This document shows, one piece after another, positions 17,603-25,285 of a stretch of DNA of 64,000 bases. The notes under the pieces are model-generated. The model saw only the letters and a list, made by a program, of their open reading frames with translations, did no database searches and was not told where the DNA came from. Origin of the DNA: Pseudomonadota bacterium (GTDB lineage: Bacteria; Myxococcota_A; Polyangia; Polyangiales; Polyangiaceae); contig JAEYVE010000296.1 in NCBI GenBank assembly GCA_023432025.1, forward strand, positions 3,076 to 67,075. Reading direction: 5' to 3'. Within the stretch, counting starts at the first letter, position 1. The number at the start of each line of letters is the position of its first letter. Both the position numbers and the translations under genes were made by a program.

Positions 17603-19099
17603 ATGGCGGAAAAGAAGCAACTCGGACGAATCCTCCTCAGGCAAAAGGCGCTCACTCCAGATCAGCTGGAGCAGGCGCTGAGTGAGCCTGGCGGGCGCCT
17701 GGCGTCACGGTTGATCGAACAAGGCACCATCAGCGGCTTGGCCGCGCTCAAGGCGCTGAGCGAGCAGCACGGCATTCCGGGCATCGATCTCGAGCAGGTG
17801 TGCGTGAGCCTCGTGGATCTCGAGCTCTTGCCGAAAGAGATCGCCGAAAAGCATCTCATTTTGCCGGTCCTGTCACGCGGAGAGCGATTGTTCGTCGCCA
17901 TGGCGAATCCGCGCGAGCGGAAGGTCATCGACGAGCTCGAGTTCGTGACGGGCAAAAAGGTTTACCCGTACGTCGCGCTCGAAACGCCGCTGGCCAAGGT
18001 CGTCGAGGAGGCGTACGCGCGGCGTGCTCGCGGCGAGCGCTACTACGTCGGTCCGCGTTGTCCCGCAGAAACCCTGCAAAAGCTCGGCATCGACGCGCAT
18101 GGGCAGCCGCTGGGGCAAGGGACGGAGTGGGCGCCGCTTTCCACCGTCGAGGAGCCGACCCAAACGGACTCGGTGCCGCCGTCGACGGCGCTGACGCCGA
18201 GCGTGAACGCCGAAACACCGGGCGCGCAGGCGAGCTTGTCCGAGGTGAACGACGAAGGCTTCGGAGACGTCTCGCAGGAGCTCAGCGTCATCACGGATTT
18301 GCCCGAGCACGAGTCGCGTCCCGCGCCGGAAGGTGCGCGCACGGTGCTCATCGTGGACGACGAAGCGGAAATCCGCCGCATGCTCGAGCGCCTCCTGACG
18401 AGTCGTGGCTACCGCGTGCTCCAGGCGGACGCGGGGCTCATGGCGCTCAAGATGGTGAAGGAGCATTCGCCGGACCTCATCGTGCTGGACGCCATGTTGC
18501 CCGAGGTGCACGGCTTCGACATTGCTCGTCGCATCAAGGGCAGCAAGCGTTACGGCGGCATCCCCATCGTGATGGTGAGCGCTGTGTATCGCGGTTGGCA
18601 CTACGCCGAAGACTTGAAAGAGAGTTGCGGCGTCGAAGCGTTCGTCGAGAAGCCGTTCAAGATTCAACAAGTCGTGGACGCGGTGGAGAGCGCGCTCGAG
18701 GGCTCGGCGAAGCAAGCGGAGCTCGACCAAGAGCGCATGCACCAGGAGGCCGAGGAAGCGCTCACGGCCGGCGTGGCCGCGTACAAGGCGGGCGACCTGG
18801 ACACCGCCGTCGAGTACCTGCGTCGCGGCGTGGACATCGATCCGCTCGCGTACCGCCTCCACTTTCACCTGGGCTTGCTCTACGGGCGCAAGGGGCAGGT
18901 GTTCGACGCCATCACGGCGTTGGAGCAGGCCGTGGAGATCAACTCTCGGCACTTCCCCGCCATGAAGAACCTGGCCATCCTCTACCAGAAGGCCGGGTTC
19001 CGGAATAAGGCAGCAGAAATGTGGCAGAGAGCTTTGGTGGTGGCCCCGGACGACCCGACCCGCCAGACCATCAAGAAACAGCTATTGGCGCTGCTTTGA
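17603..19099 (+). CDS. MshEN (GspE-N) - receiver - TPR protein
   Basis: The 498-residue protein combines three modules. Residues ~1-150 form a type II secretion GspE N-terminal (MshEN) domain (LGRILLRQKALTPDQLEQAL; AEKHLILPVLSRGERLFVAM), a fold that binds c-di-GMP in MshE-type ATPases. After a Thr/Pro-rich linker, residues ~246-365 form a receiver domain (TVLIVDDEAEIRRMLERLL, acceptor Asp in LIVLDAMLPEVHG, Lys in FVEKPF). Residues ~385-495 hold TPR repeats (AAYKAGDLDTAVEYLRRG, HLGLLYGRKGQVFDAITALE). No ATPase or output enzyme is present, so it probably acts as an adaptor joining phosphorylation and second-messenger inputs to partner proteins. ATG 17603 is taken because homology starts there; ATG 17540 would add 21 residues. 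Confidence 0.8.
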   Translation: MAEKKQLGRILLRQKALTPDQLEQALSEPGGRLASRLIEQGTISGLAALKALSEQHGIPGIDLEQVCVSLVDLELLPKEIAEKHLILPVLSRGERLFVAMANPRERKVIDELEFVTGKKVYPYVALETPLAKVVEEAYARRARGERYYVGPRCPAETLQKLGIDAHGQPLGQGTEWAPLSTVEEPTQTDSVPPSTALTPSVNAETPGAQASLSEVNDEGFGDVSQELSVITDLPEHESRPAPEGARTVLIVDDEAEIRRMLERLLTSRGYRVLQADAGLMALKMVKEHSPDLIVLDAMLPEVHGFDIARRIKGSKRYGGIPIVMVSAVYRGWHYAEDLKESCGVEAFVEKPFKIQQVVDAVESALEGSAKQAELDQERMHQEAEEALTAGVAAYKAGDLDTAVEYLRRGVDIDPLAYRLHFHLGLLYGRKGQVFDAITALEQAVEINSRHFPAMKNLAILYQKAGFRNKAAEMWQRALVVAPDDPTRQTIKKQLLALL

Positions 19100-19214
19100 C
19101 CCTGATTTCTGCCGACTTCGCTCGTCCTACGGGCCCGTCTCCGGTCCGTTCGATCCTTCTGTCCGCTCGCGCTATGCTGCCCCGGCCGGCGCGCACCCCC
19201 GGCGCCCTTCTCGC

Positions 19215-21011
19215 ATGAAGTTCGTCTGTCAGAACTGCAAGGCCAAGTACCAGATCGCCGACGAGAAGGTCGCAGGCCGATCCGTGAAGATGAAGTGTCG
19301 CCAGTGCGGCACGCTCATCGCCATCACGGGCGCGAGCAGCGACGCGTCGGTGGCCACGCAGCCAGAAGGTACGCCCGCCGCTGTGCAGGCGACGGACGAG
19401 TCAGCGGCGGCCGTGGCGGCCCCCCCAGCGAGCTCGGACTCCGAAGCCACGGGGTCACGACCGACGGGCTCGCGGCCTACCGGCTCGCAGCCGACGGGCT
19501 CGCGGCCTTCTGCGGCTTCGCTACGTCCAAGTATTCCAGGTGCTGCGGCGGCAGCCGCAGCCTCCTCGCGCGGGGCCTCTACCGACGCTGCGCCCAAGCC
19601 GGCGCGCCCGACCGCCGCACGTGCAGCCAAGACGGCGCCTGCGCCACGTGCCGCGGTCCCTCCGCCGCGCGCTTCCGCTCCCGCCCGCGCAGCCGTCGCG
19701 GCTGCTGTTTCTCGCCCTGACGTGTCGTCGGTGACGAGCGCTCCGCCTCACTCGGACACCCACCCCGTCGATTTGGAGAGCTTCGACGACGACGAAATGA
19801 CGCGTGTCGTCGAAGGGGGCGCACTCGCTGGCGCGTTTGCGGCGGCGGTCATTCGGGATCCTTCGGTGCCGCGCGGCGCGGTTCGCAGCGACATGCCACA
19901 AGCGGGTGGTGCCGCGGTCAGCGCTGGGACGCGCGAGTCGCAACCTACGCGAGACTCGTTGCCCATCACGGCGGACGAGTGGTTCGTCGGTGTCAACGGC
20001 GTGCCGGTGGGACCTCTCCGTTTGAGTGAGCTCCGCTCGCGTGCTCTGTCGGGAGCCATCGGCACGGACAACCTCGTGTGGCGTGAAGGCTTCGAGGAGT
20101 GGTTGCCGCTTCACAAGTTCCCGGAGCTGGTCGCCATCGTCGAAGAAGGGCTCTCCGCGGCGCGTGCCTCCGCGGCTCCGCTCGCCGTTCCTCGCGAGCA
20201 CGCTGATCCGTTCGCGCGTGACGAGAAGAGCGCGGCCAGCCCAGCTGCGGCGCCGGTCGTGGCTCCAGCGCCGGCTGCGGCCCCGGAGAGCTTGCCAACC
20301 CGCCCCTCGGTCGTGCTCGACGACGTTGCTCCGCCCGTGCGGCGTGGTGGCATCAGCCCGGCCGCGTTGTTCGCGATGGTCGTCGCCGTGGGCTTGGGTT
20401 TGGCGCTCGGCTTCGTAGTGTTCGGCGGCGAGAAGACGAAAATCGTTCGGGAAGTCGTCGAAGTGCCGACGGAACGCGCGGAAGAAGCGGCTCCGCCGCC
20501 ACCCTCGGCCGTGGCTGAGGTGGAAGCGGCGCCGGCAGACTCGACGGCTCAAAAGAGCTCTCCGGGCACTTCCTCGCGCACGGCTTCGGGCAAGCCGGCT
20601 CCGGCGCCCGCCGCCTCTCAGCAAGGCCTCACGGGTCTCTCGGGCCTCAAAGGTCTGGGCTCGGGCCCCCAAGGGGGCCCCTCCACGGGCTCGGTGTCGT
20701 CGGGTAGCTCCCAGCCTCTCGATTCGTCGCAGGTTCAGGCCACGGTGGGCCGCTACACGAGCAGCGTGAAGAGAAGCTGTTGGCAGCCGGCGCTCGATAC
20801 GCGCGACAAGGACGCACCCACCTCGGCGCGCGTCACCGTCAACATTACCGTGGGTCCCGACGGCAAAGTACGTCAGGCCACGACCTCGGGAGATCCTCGC
20901 GGCTATAGCGGCCTCGCCTCGTGCATCTCGCGGCGCGTGCAAACTTGGACGTTCCCCCCGTCGAGCGGCACGACCACCGTGAATGTGCCGTTCGTCTTCG
21001 CGGCTCAGTGA
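19215..21011 (+). CDS. GltJ/AgmX-like gliding motility protein (zinc ribbon, GYF, TonB-like)
   Basis: The 598-residue protein starts with an MJ0042-type zinc ribbon (CQNC at 5-8, CRQC at 28-31). A Ser/Ala/Pro linker includes TGSRPTGSRPTGSQPTGS repeats. A GYF_2 domain lies near 252-310 (WFVGVNGVPVGPLRLSELR, NLVWREGFEEWLPL), one transmembrane helix near 381-403 (AALFAMVVAVGLGLALG), and after another linker an AgmX/PglI or TonB-C-like periplasmic domain (~510-597: YTSSVKRSCWQPAL, ARVTVNITVGPDGKVRQAT, VQTWTFPPSSG). This is the layout of M. xanthus GltJ/AgmX, where the cytoplasmic ribbon and GYF domains bind MglA/polarity proteins and the periplasmic part contacts outer Glt components. The match is by architecture; related paralogues exist, so the exact motility role is inferred. 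Confidence 0.8.
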   Translation: MKFVCQNCKAKYQIADEKVAGRSVKMKCRQCGTLIAITGASSDASVATQPEGTPAAVQATDESAAAVAAPPASSDSEATGSRPTGSRPTGSQPTGSRPSAASLRPSIPGAAAAAAASSRGASTDAAPKPARPTAARAAKTAPAPRAAVPPPRASAPARAAVAAAVSRPDVSSVTSAPPHSDTHPVDLESFDDDEMTRVVEGGALAGAFAAAVIRDPSVPRGAVRSDMPQAGGAAVSAGTRESQPTRDSLPITADEWFVGVNGVPVGPLRLSELRSRALSGAIGTDNLVWREGFEEWLPLHKFPELVAIVEEGLSAARASAAPLAVPREHADPFARDEKSAASPAAAPVVAPAPAAAPESLPTRPSVVLDDVAPPVRRGGISPAALFAMVVAVGLGLALGFVVFGGEKTKIVREVVEVPTERAEEAAPPPPSAVAEVEAAPADSTAQKSSPGTSSRTASGKPAPAPAASQQGLTGLSGLKGLGSGPQGGPSTGSVSSGSSQPLDSSQVQATVGRYTSSVKRSCWQPALDTRDKDAPTSARVTVNITVGPDGKVRQATTSGDPRGYSGLASCISRRVQTWTFPPSSGTTTVNVPFVFAAQ

Positions 21012-21033
21012 TTTGTTGGGAGGGTCTGGAGCA

Positions 21034-21420
21034 GACCCTCCCCCTAAAAACCTTGCGGTTTTTTGGGGCCCCCTCCCGCCTCCGCCCGTGTCTCGCAGCG
21101 GGGCGGGCTCGCCGCTTGGCGCTGCGCGCGGGGCCCCAGCCCCGCTTGCGTTGCTGGCGGGTGAGGTTGGTGCGGGTCGTGGGCGGACCCTCCCCCTAAA
21201 AACCTTGCGGTTTTTTGGGGCCCCCTCCTGCCTCCGCCCGCGTCTCGCACCGGGGCGGGCTCGCCGCATGGCGCTGCGCGCGGGGCCCCGACCCCGCTTG
21301 CTTCGCTCGCGGGGTGGGGTTGGTGGTTGTTTGTGAGAGAGACAACCTTGCGGTTTTTTGGGGGGCCTCCGGCGTCCGCTTCGCGGCTCGCGCCTTGGCG
21401 GGCTCGCCGCTCAGCGCTGC
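21034..21420. repeat. Three imperfect ~150 bp repeats, each with a terminator-like hairpin
   Basis: Units start at about 21034, 21186 and 21335 (cores ACCTTGCGG at 21050, 21202 and 21345; spacing 152 and 143 bp). The first two share CCCCCTAAAAACCTTGCGGT followed by TTTTTGGGG, which folds as CCCC-T-AAAAACC / TTGC loop / GGTTTTT-T-GGGG, and then a Gly/Ala-codon-poor GC-rich part ending GGGCGGGCTCGCCGC and TGGCGCTGCGCG. The third is shorter. The block fills 21012-21448 between the GltJ-like gene and the rnpB terminator, with no gene inside. The first hairpin lies about 30 bp after the stop and could terminate the plus-strand gene. Confidence 0.85.
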
Positions 21421-21448
21421 GCGGTGGCTGTTGCGATTGGGGCGCGCG

Positions 21449-21482
21449 AAAATAGAACACGCCAGCTTTTGAGGCTGGCGTG
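21449..21482 (-). terminator. Intrinsic terminator of rnpB
   Basis: On the minus strand CACGCCAGC (21482-21474) pairs with GCTGGCGTG (21466-21458) around a 7 nt loop, followed by TTCTATTTT. It begins about 3 nt after the RNase P RNA 3' end, in the right orientation to stop rnpB transcription. Confidence 0.85.
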
Positions 21483-21484
21483 GT

Positions 21485-21867
21485 TCGAGTGGCTCGTAAG
21501 CCGGGTTCTGTGCGGCGCGCGGTCTCCCGCGCGCGGCTGGCGATCATTCATCTGGGACGAACGTTGCCGTTCGCCTCGAGCAGCCAACCCGGAAGCGATG
21601 AGCGAGCAGCTCACTTCCTTCTCGGCCTTGCTCCGGATGGGGTTTGCCGTGCCACCCGCGTTGCCGCGGGCGCGGTGGGCTCTTACTCCACCGTTTCACC
21701 CTTACCGAGGCGGAAAGCCTCGGCGGTTTACTTTCTGTTGCACTTTCCTCGAGGTCACCCTCACCGGGCGTTACCCGGCATCCTGCTCTACGGAGCCCGG
21801 ACTTTCCTCCAGGCGGCGCATTTCCGTGAGGAAGCGCGCCGCCCAGCGATCACCTGATCCACTCGGA
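21485..21867 (-). ncRNA. rnpB: RNase P RNA, bacterial type A
   Basis: Read on the minus strand, the sequence contains the universally conserved blocks in order: GAGGAAAGTCCGGGCTCC, GGGTAACGCCCGG, GTGCAACAGAAAG, AAACCGCCGAGGC, GGGTGAAACGGTGGAGTAAG, CCCCATCCGGAGCAAGGCCG, and the 3' block ACAGAACCCGGCTTA. The ends pair as GAGTGG (21865-21860) with CCACTC (21492-21487), forming P1, which sets the boundaries to within a few nucleotides. The RNA is the catalytic part of RNase P, which cuts 5' leaders from pre-tRNA. It begins only ~20 nt after the stop of the sigma-factor gene on the same strand. Confidence 0.96.
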
Positions 21868-21886
21868 CGCGTCGTGCCTAGCACCT

Positions 21887-22864
21887 TCACGCTGCCGTGA
21901 CGAGGTGCGCCGTGACGAGGTGCTCTGCCCCGGACACCAAGTCCTCGCAGCCCTTCTCGTCACGCGCCAGCTCCGTAATGCGTTGACGAAGCTTGCGCCG
22001 TCCGCGCTCCTCCAGCTGACGAGCGCGTTCACGGCTGATGCCGAGCTCACGCCCCAAATCGGCGAGCGTGCGTTCGTCCTCTTGGGACGCGAGCAGACGA
22101 CTTTCGATGACCAGACGCTCGCGCGGATCGAGCGTCGCCAGCGCGCGGTGCACGATGCGCTTCGCGCAGTCGCAGTGTCGCTCGGTTTCCAGGCGTTCGT
22201 CGGAAATGGGCTCTTCGTCGGGGAGACGATCCACGACGGCGGTCGCGCCGTCCTGGAAGGCTTGCGCGTCGAGCGACACGTCGCGCGAATCCAGGCGCCG
22301 CAGCAGATCTTCCACGCGTGCCGGTGTGAGACCGGTGCGCTCGGCCAGGAGCGTCAGGGCTTGATCGGCATCTCCGACCAAACTCTCGATTCTCCGCCGC
22401 TCGCGGCGCAGCTTGAAGAAGTGCTTCGAACGCAGTCCCACGTTCACTAGGCTCCAATGCTTGAGAACGTAGCCGAGCACGTAGGCGCGCACCCAGTGCG
22501 CCGCGTACGTGACGAAGCGATTGCCCAACTTGGGGTCGAACTTTTCGAGCGCGCGAACGAGGCCGAAGTTGCCCTCGGCGATCAAGTCAGCGAGCGGCAA
22601 ACCATAACGGCGGTACTTCATCGCGATGCTCACGGCGTAGCGCAGGTGGCAGCGCAAGAGCTCGGCCTTGGCGGCCTCGTCGCCCCGTTCGTACCACCGC
22701 ACGAGCAGCTCCTCTTCCGCTTTGCGCTCCAGGCGAGGCGCAGCGTTCGCCAGTGCGATGAAGTGAGCGACGCTGGAGTCGCGCGCGTCGCCGCTGGAAG
22801 GAAGCGCGGTTCGACCCGGGGTGGCGAGTGCGGTGAAATGGCTCGAAGAATAGGAGTGCTGCAT
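21887..22864 (-). CDS. RpoH-type (heat-shock) alternative sigma factor
   Basis: The 325-residue protein has sigma-70 region 2 (LRYAVSIAMKYRRYGLPLAD, then LIAEGNFGLVRALEKFDP, FVTYAAHWVRAYVLGYVLKH) and region 4 (ALATLDPRERLVIESRLL, TLADLGRELGISRERARQLE, RGRRKLR). The YGLPLADLIAEGNFGL block is typical of RpoH-like group 3 sigmas, including myxobacterial SigB/SigC paralogues. ATG 22864 is preceded by AAGAGGGCC; the frame is open upstream without homology. The last residues HLVTAHLVTAA come from a perfect 15 bp tandem duplication (21894-21923). rnpB follows within ~20 nt. The target regulon cannot be deduced. Confidence 0.9.
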   Translation of the reverse strand: MQHSYSSSHFTALATPGRTALPSSGDARDSSVAHFIALANAAPRLERKAEEELLVRWYERGDEAAKAELLRCHLRYAVSIAMKYRRYGLPLADLIAEGNFGLVRALEKFDPKLGNRFVTYAAHWVRAYVLGYVLKHWSLVNVGLRSKHFFKLRRERRRIESLVGDADQALTLLAERTGLTPARVEDLLRRLDSRDVSLDAQAFQDGATAVVDRLPDEEPISDERLETERHCDCAKRIVHRALATLDPRERLVIESRLLASQEDERTLADLGRELGISRERARQLEERGRRKLRQRITELARDEKGCEDLVSGAEHLVTAHLVTAA

Positions 22865-22994
22865 GATGGCCCTCTTTTCGTTTGGGCGGCTTCGAGGAGT
22901 ACGCAGGAGGACGGCCGTTGGTTGCAGGAACCAGGAGCAGGCTGCCGTCTCGGCAAGGGGCGAGTTCCCGTCGCATGCGAGACGAACAAAGCAG

Positions 22995-23024
22995 AAGAGG
23001 GCGTGCCGGCCGGCACGCCCTCTT
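22995..23024 (-). terminator. Perfect 30 bp palindrome, probable terminator
   Basis: A 15 bp perfect inverted repeat (AAGAGGGCGTGCCGG and its complement) lies 29 bp downstream of the stop of the minus-strand Fe-S gene. It is followed on that strand by TTCTGCTTTG, only a weak T-run. The remaining sequence, up to the sigma-factor start at 22864, must hold that gene's promoter. Confidence 0.7.
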
Positions 23025-23052
23025 TGAAAGGTGGTCTGAACGGCGAGAAGCG

Positions 23053-23376
23053 TTAGGCGCTGAACGATGACCCGCAGCCGCAACTACCCGTCACGTTTGG
23101 ATTTCCGAACTTGAAGCCGGAGCCCTGCACACCGTCGACGTAGTCGATTTCCGTGCCGTCCAGGTACTGGAAGCTCAGCGGATCGATGAACAGCTGGACA
23201 CCATTGGACTCGAACTGCTCGTCCATGTCCGTGGGCTTGTCCTCGAAGTAGAGGTCGTACTGAAAACCGGCGCAGCCGCCACCAATGACGCGCAGCCGCA
23301 AGCCCTGGCCCAAGAGGCCCTCGGCGGTGGCGATTTCCTTCACCTTGCCGGCAGCAAGAGGGGTAATCGAGATCAT
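23053..23376 (-). CDS. erpA: Iron-sulfur cluster insertion/assembly protein (ErpA/IscA type)
   Basis: The 107-residue product is an A-type carrier: ISITPLAAGKVKEIA at the N-terminus, LRLRVIGGGCAGFQYDL with the first conserved Cys, FIDPLSFQYLDGTEIDY, and the C-terminal GSCGCGSSFSA supplying the C-x-C pair. Such proteins hand [2Fe-2S] or [4Fe-4S] clusters to apo-enzymes. ErpA versus IscA cannot be separated by sequence alone; the single copy and lack of isc neighbours make ErpA a reasonable label. ATG 23376 was chosen at the start of homology, without a Shine-Dalgarno site (see the promoter entry). Confidence 0.88.
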   Translation of the reverse strand: MISITPLAAGKVKEIATAEGLLGQGLRLRVIGGGCAGFQYDLYFEDKPTDMDEQFESNGVQLFIDPLSFQYLDGTEIDYVDGVQGSGFKFGNPNVTGSCGCGSSFSA

Positions 23377-23382
23377 GACCGC

Positions 23383-23411
23383 ACTATAAGGCGAAATTCG
23401 GAGCCTGCCAG
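23383..23411 (-). promoter_or_regulatory. Sigma-70-like promoter with start site at or near the ATG
   Basis: On the minus strand CTGGCA (23411-23406) and TATAGT (23388-23383) are separated by 17 bp. Seven nucleotides after TATAGT is the A of the ATG at 23376, so the transcript could be leaderless, which agrees with the missing ribosome site. Confidence 0.5.
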
Positions 23412-23497
23412 GGCTCGGGTGGCACAATTACGCACCCACCACCCCAGAATGAGTGGGCGGACCCTTCCGAACGCGTGCAGCCGGCCCGAGCCAGGGG

Positions 23498-25219
23498 TCA
23501 ATTCGGGCCAAAGGTTTCGAGGCGGAGGCGAGGGGCGCCGTCGACGGGCGGGGACGCGTCGCCCACGGCGAGGAGCTGCTGATCCCGCTTCGGCATGCCA
23601 GCGACCAGCCGGGCGGGGTAGAGAGCCCCGACGAGACAGGGCGGTTTGCTACAGCCTTGCTTCACCTCGAGCAGCAGGGAGCTGCCATCCGGCTGAGAGC
23701 GCGCGTCCACGACCTGCCCCACCAAGGCGACCCGGCTTCCCACTTTTGCGGCGAGCAGCTCGTCGAAGCCAAGCGGCTCGGGGTGTGTGGCCGCAGTGCG
23801 CGTCACATCGACCGTGACCGCGCGCGTGGCGAGGCCCTCACCCGTCGCAATGACGCGATGCGCGCCAGCGTCGGGTGCCCGCAGGGTGACGATGAAGCGA
23901 CCCTCGGCGTCCGCTTTGGCTCGGGCGGCTCCGACGCGCACGGTGGCATTCGGAGCCGTCCGACCGCTCACGATGAGATCGCCACCGCGCAGCACGACGC
24001 GCGGCCCGGGGCCACCTAGGACGAGCGGCGTGACGGCGGCGCCGAGCTCTACCGTCGAGTGTCGGGCGGTGCCTCCCGGCGGCGTGACCGTCACCGTCAG
24101 CTTCTGCGAAAAAGACTTCGAGCTGGCTTCTTCACCCGTGGTTTCTGCATCCAGCGGGACGCGGTACCGGGCCACGCCATGAGCGTCGAGCTCCACCGCG
24201 TTGCTGTCCACGGTCACCTTCGAGCCCGAGGGCGCGCTGACCTCGACGCCTGCCGACGGCACATCGTCGCCGATTGAAGCGAGGAGGGCGCGGGCACGGA
24301 AGGCCACGGGGACGACCAGCTCGACGCTGGAGGTGGCTCCGCCCTTTTCGGGTGTGATGCCGAGGCTCAAGCGGTGCTCGCCCACGGTGAGCGGCGCGTC
24401 CGTCTTGATGATGGCCTCGCCGTTCTTGAACTCGGCTCGGCTCGCGCCGAGGGTGGCACGCACTCCGTCCGAGCATTGGGAGCACTTGAGGACGATTTCG
24501 TCTCCCAGCGCTCCGACGCGCAGACTGGACACCTCGACCTGCGGCGCCGAAGGCGACCAGAGTGCCGCCGCGACTCCGCCGAGGAGGGCCGCTGCGCCAA
24601 GCGCGCCCCCCAGGATCGCGCGACCTTTCTTACGCGGAGCCAACGGGGGAGGGGGGAGGCCCTCTTGCAGGGGCGGTGGTGGCGGCAGCGGCGCCGCTCG
24701 TCCCGTCGGCGCGATGCCGGGCCGCGCCACGCCGAGGAGCGTGCGCTTGTCACTGCCCGTTGCGGGCAGCGGTGGCTCGAGCGCGGCTGGGAGCGCTCGC
24801 TCCGGGAGCTGCGTGGGCGGAGGCGCGGCAAAGCCGGGCTGCGCGTTGCCGCCGAGGAGCGTTCTTTTGTCTCCGAGCGGCGCAGCAGCTGCGGGCCCTT
24901 CCGACAAAGCGGTCAACGGCGTCGGAGCGGGGCCCAACGCGCCGAAGCCGAGCAACGTTCCCTGGAGCTTGGCTCTTGGGGGGCCCGCTTCGAGGACGCT
25001 TTCGGTCGGTTGCGGAGGTGCTGCCTCGCGCGGGGTGCTCGAGTCGTGCTCCGCGCCGAGGCGGGTGCCGCCCACGAGCGTGCGCTTCAGGTCCTGGCTT
25101 GCTCGAACGACGCCCGTGGGTACCGTCCCTGCGTCGGCCCCGTCGAGGGTGCGTCCGCAGGCCACGCAAGCCGCCCGAAATGCGTCGGTTTGCGTCCCAC
25201 AGAGCGGGCACGTGACCAT
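23498..25219 (-). CDS. Zinc-ribbon protein with four TLLG motifs, one TM helix and Ig-like ectodomain
   Basis: The 573-residue protein begins with a zinc ribbon (CPLCGTQ at 4-10, CVACGRTL at 18-25). The Pro/Ala-rich segment that follows holds four spaced short motifs: KRTLVGG (45-51), QGTLLGFG (86-93), KRTLLGG (118-124) and KRTLLGV (158-164). A basic stretch (APRKKGR) and a single membrane helix (201-220) lead to ~350 residues of beta-rich sequence with repeated Val/Gly patterns such as PLTVGEHRLSLGI and APNATVRVGAARAKADAEG, which looks like Ig-like or carboxypeptidase-regulatory folds in the periplasm. No known family is recognised. The Thr in each motif might be a kinase target or docking site, which is inference. 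It lies upstream of and divergent from hisF. Confidence 0.72.
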   Translation of the reverse strand: MVTCPLCGTQTDAFRAACVACGRTLDGADAGTVPTGVVRASQDLKRTLVGGTRLGAEHDSSTPREAAPPQPTESVLEAGPPRAKLQGTLLGFGALGPAPTPLTALSEGPAAAAPLGDKRTLLGGNAQPGFAAPPPTQLPERALPAALEPPLPATGSDKRTLLGVARPGIAPTGRAAPLPPPPPLQEGLPPPPLAPRKKGRAILGGALGAAALLGGVAAALWSPSAPQVEVSSLRVGALGDEIVLKCSQCSDGVRATLGASRAEFKNGEAIIKTDAPLTVGEHRLSLGITPEKGGATSSVELVVPVAFRARALLASIGDDVPSAGVEVSAPSGSKVTVDSNAVELDAHGVARYRVPLDAETTGEEASSKSFSQKLTVTVTPPGGTARHSTVELGAAVTPLVLGGPGPRVVLRGGDLIVSGRTAPNATVRVGAARAKADAEGRFIVTLRAPDAGAHRVIATGEGLATRAVTVDVTRTAATHPEPLGFDELLAAKVGSRVALVGQVVDARSQPDGSSLLLEVKQGCSKPPCLVGALYPARLVAGMPKRDQQLLAVGDASPPVDGAPRLRLETFGPN

Positions 25220-25285
25220 GCCGACGCTTATCCGATCCTCGAAGGTTTGTCCAAATCGCCCGTCCTCCCGTAAGGAGAGTCTCGA

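Noticed and set aside
19521..21269. 582-residue minus-strand open frame
   Set aside because: Antisense to the GltJ-like gene; Arg/Gly-rich with no domain. It also crosses the 21034 repeats, explaining its repetitive N-terminus.
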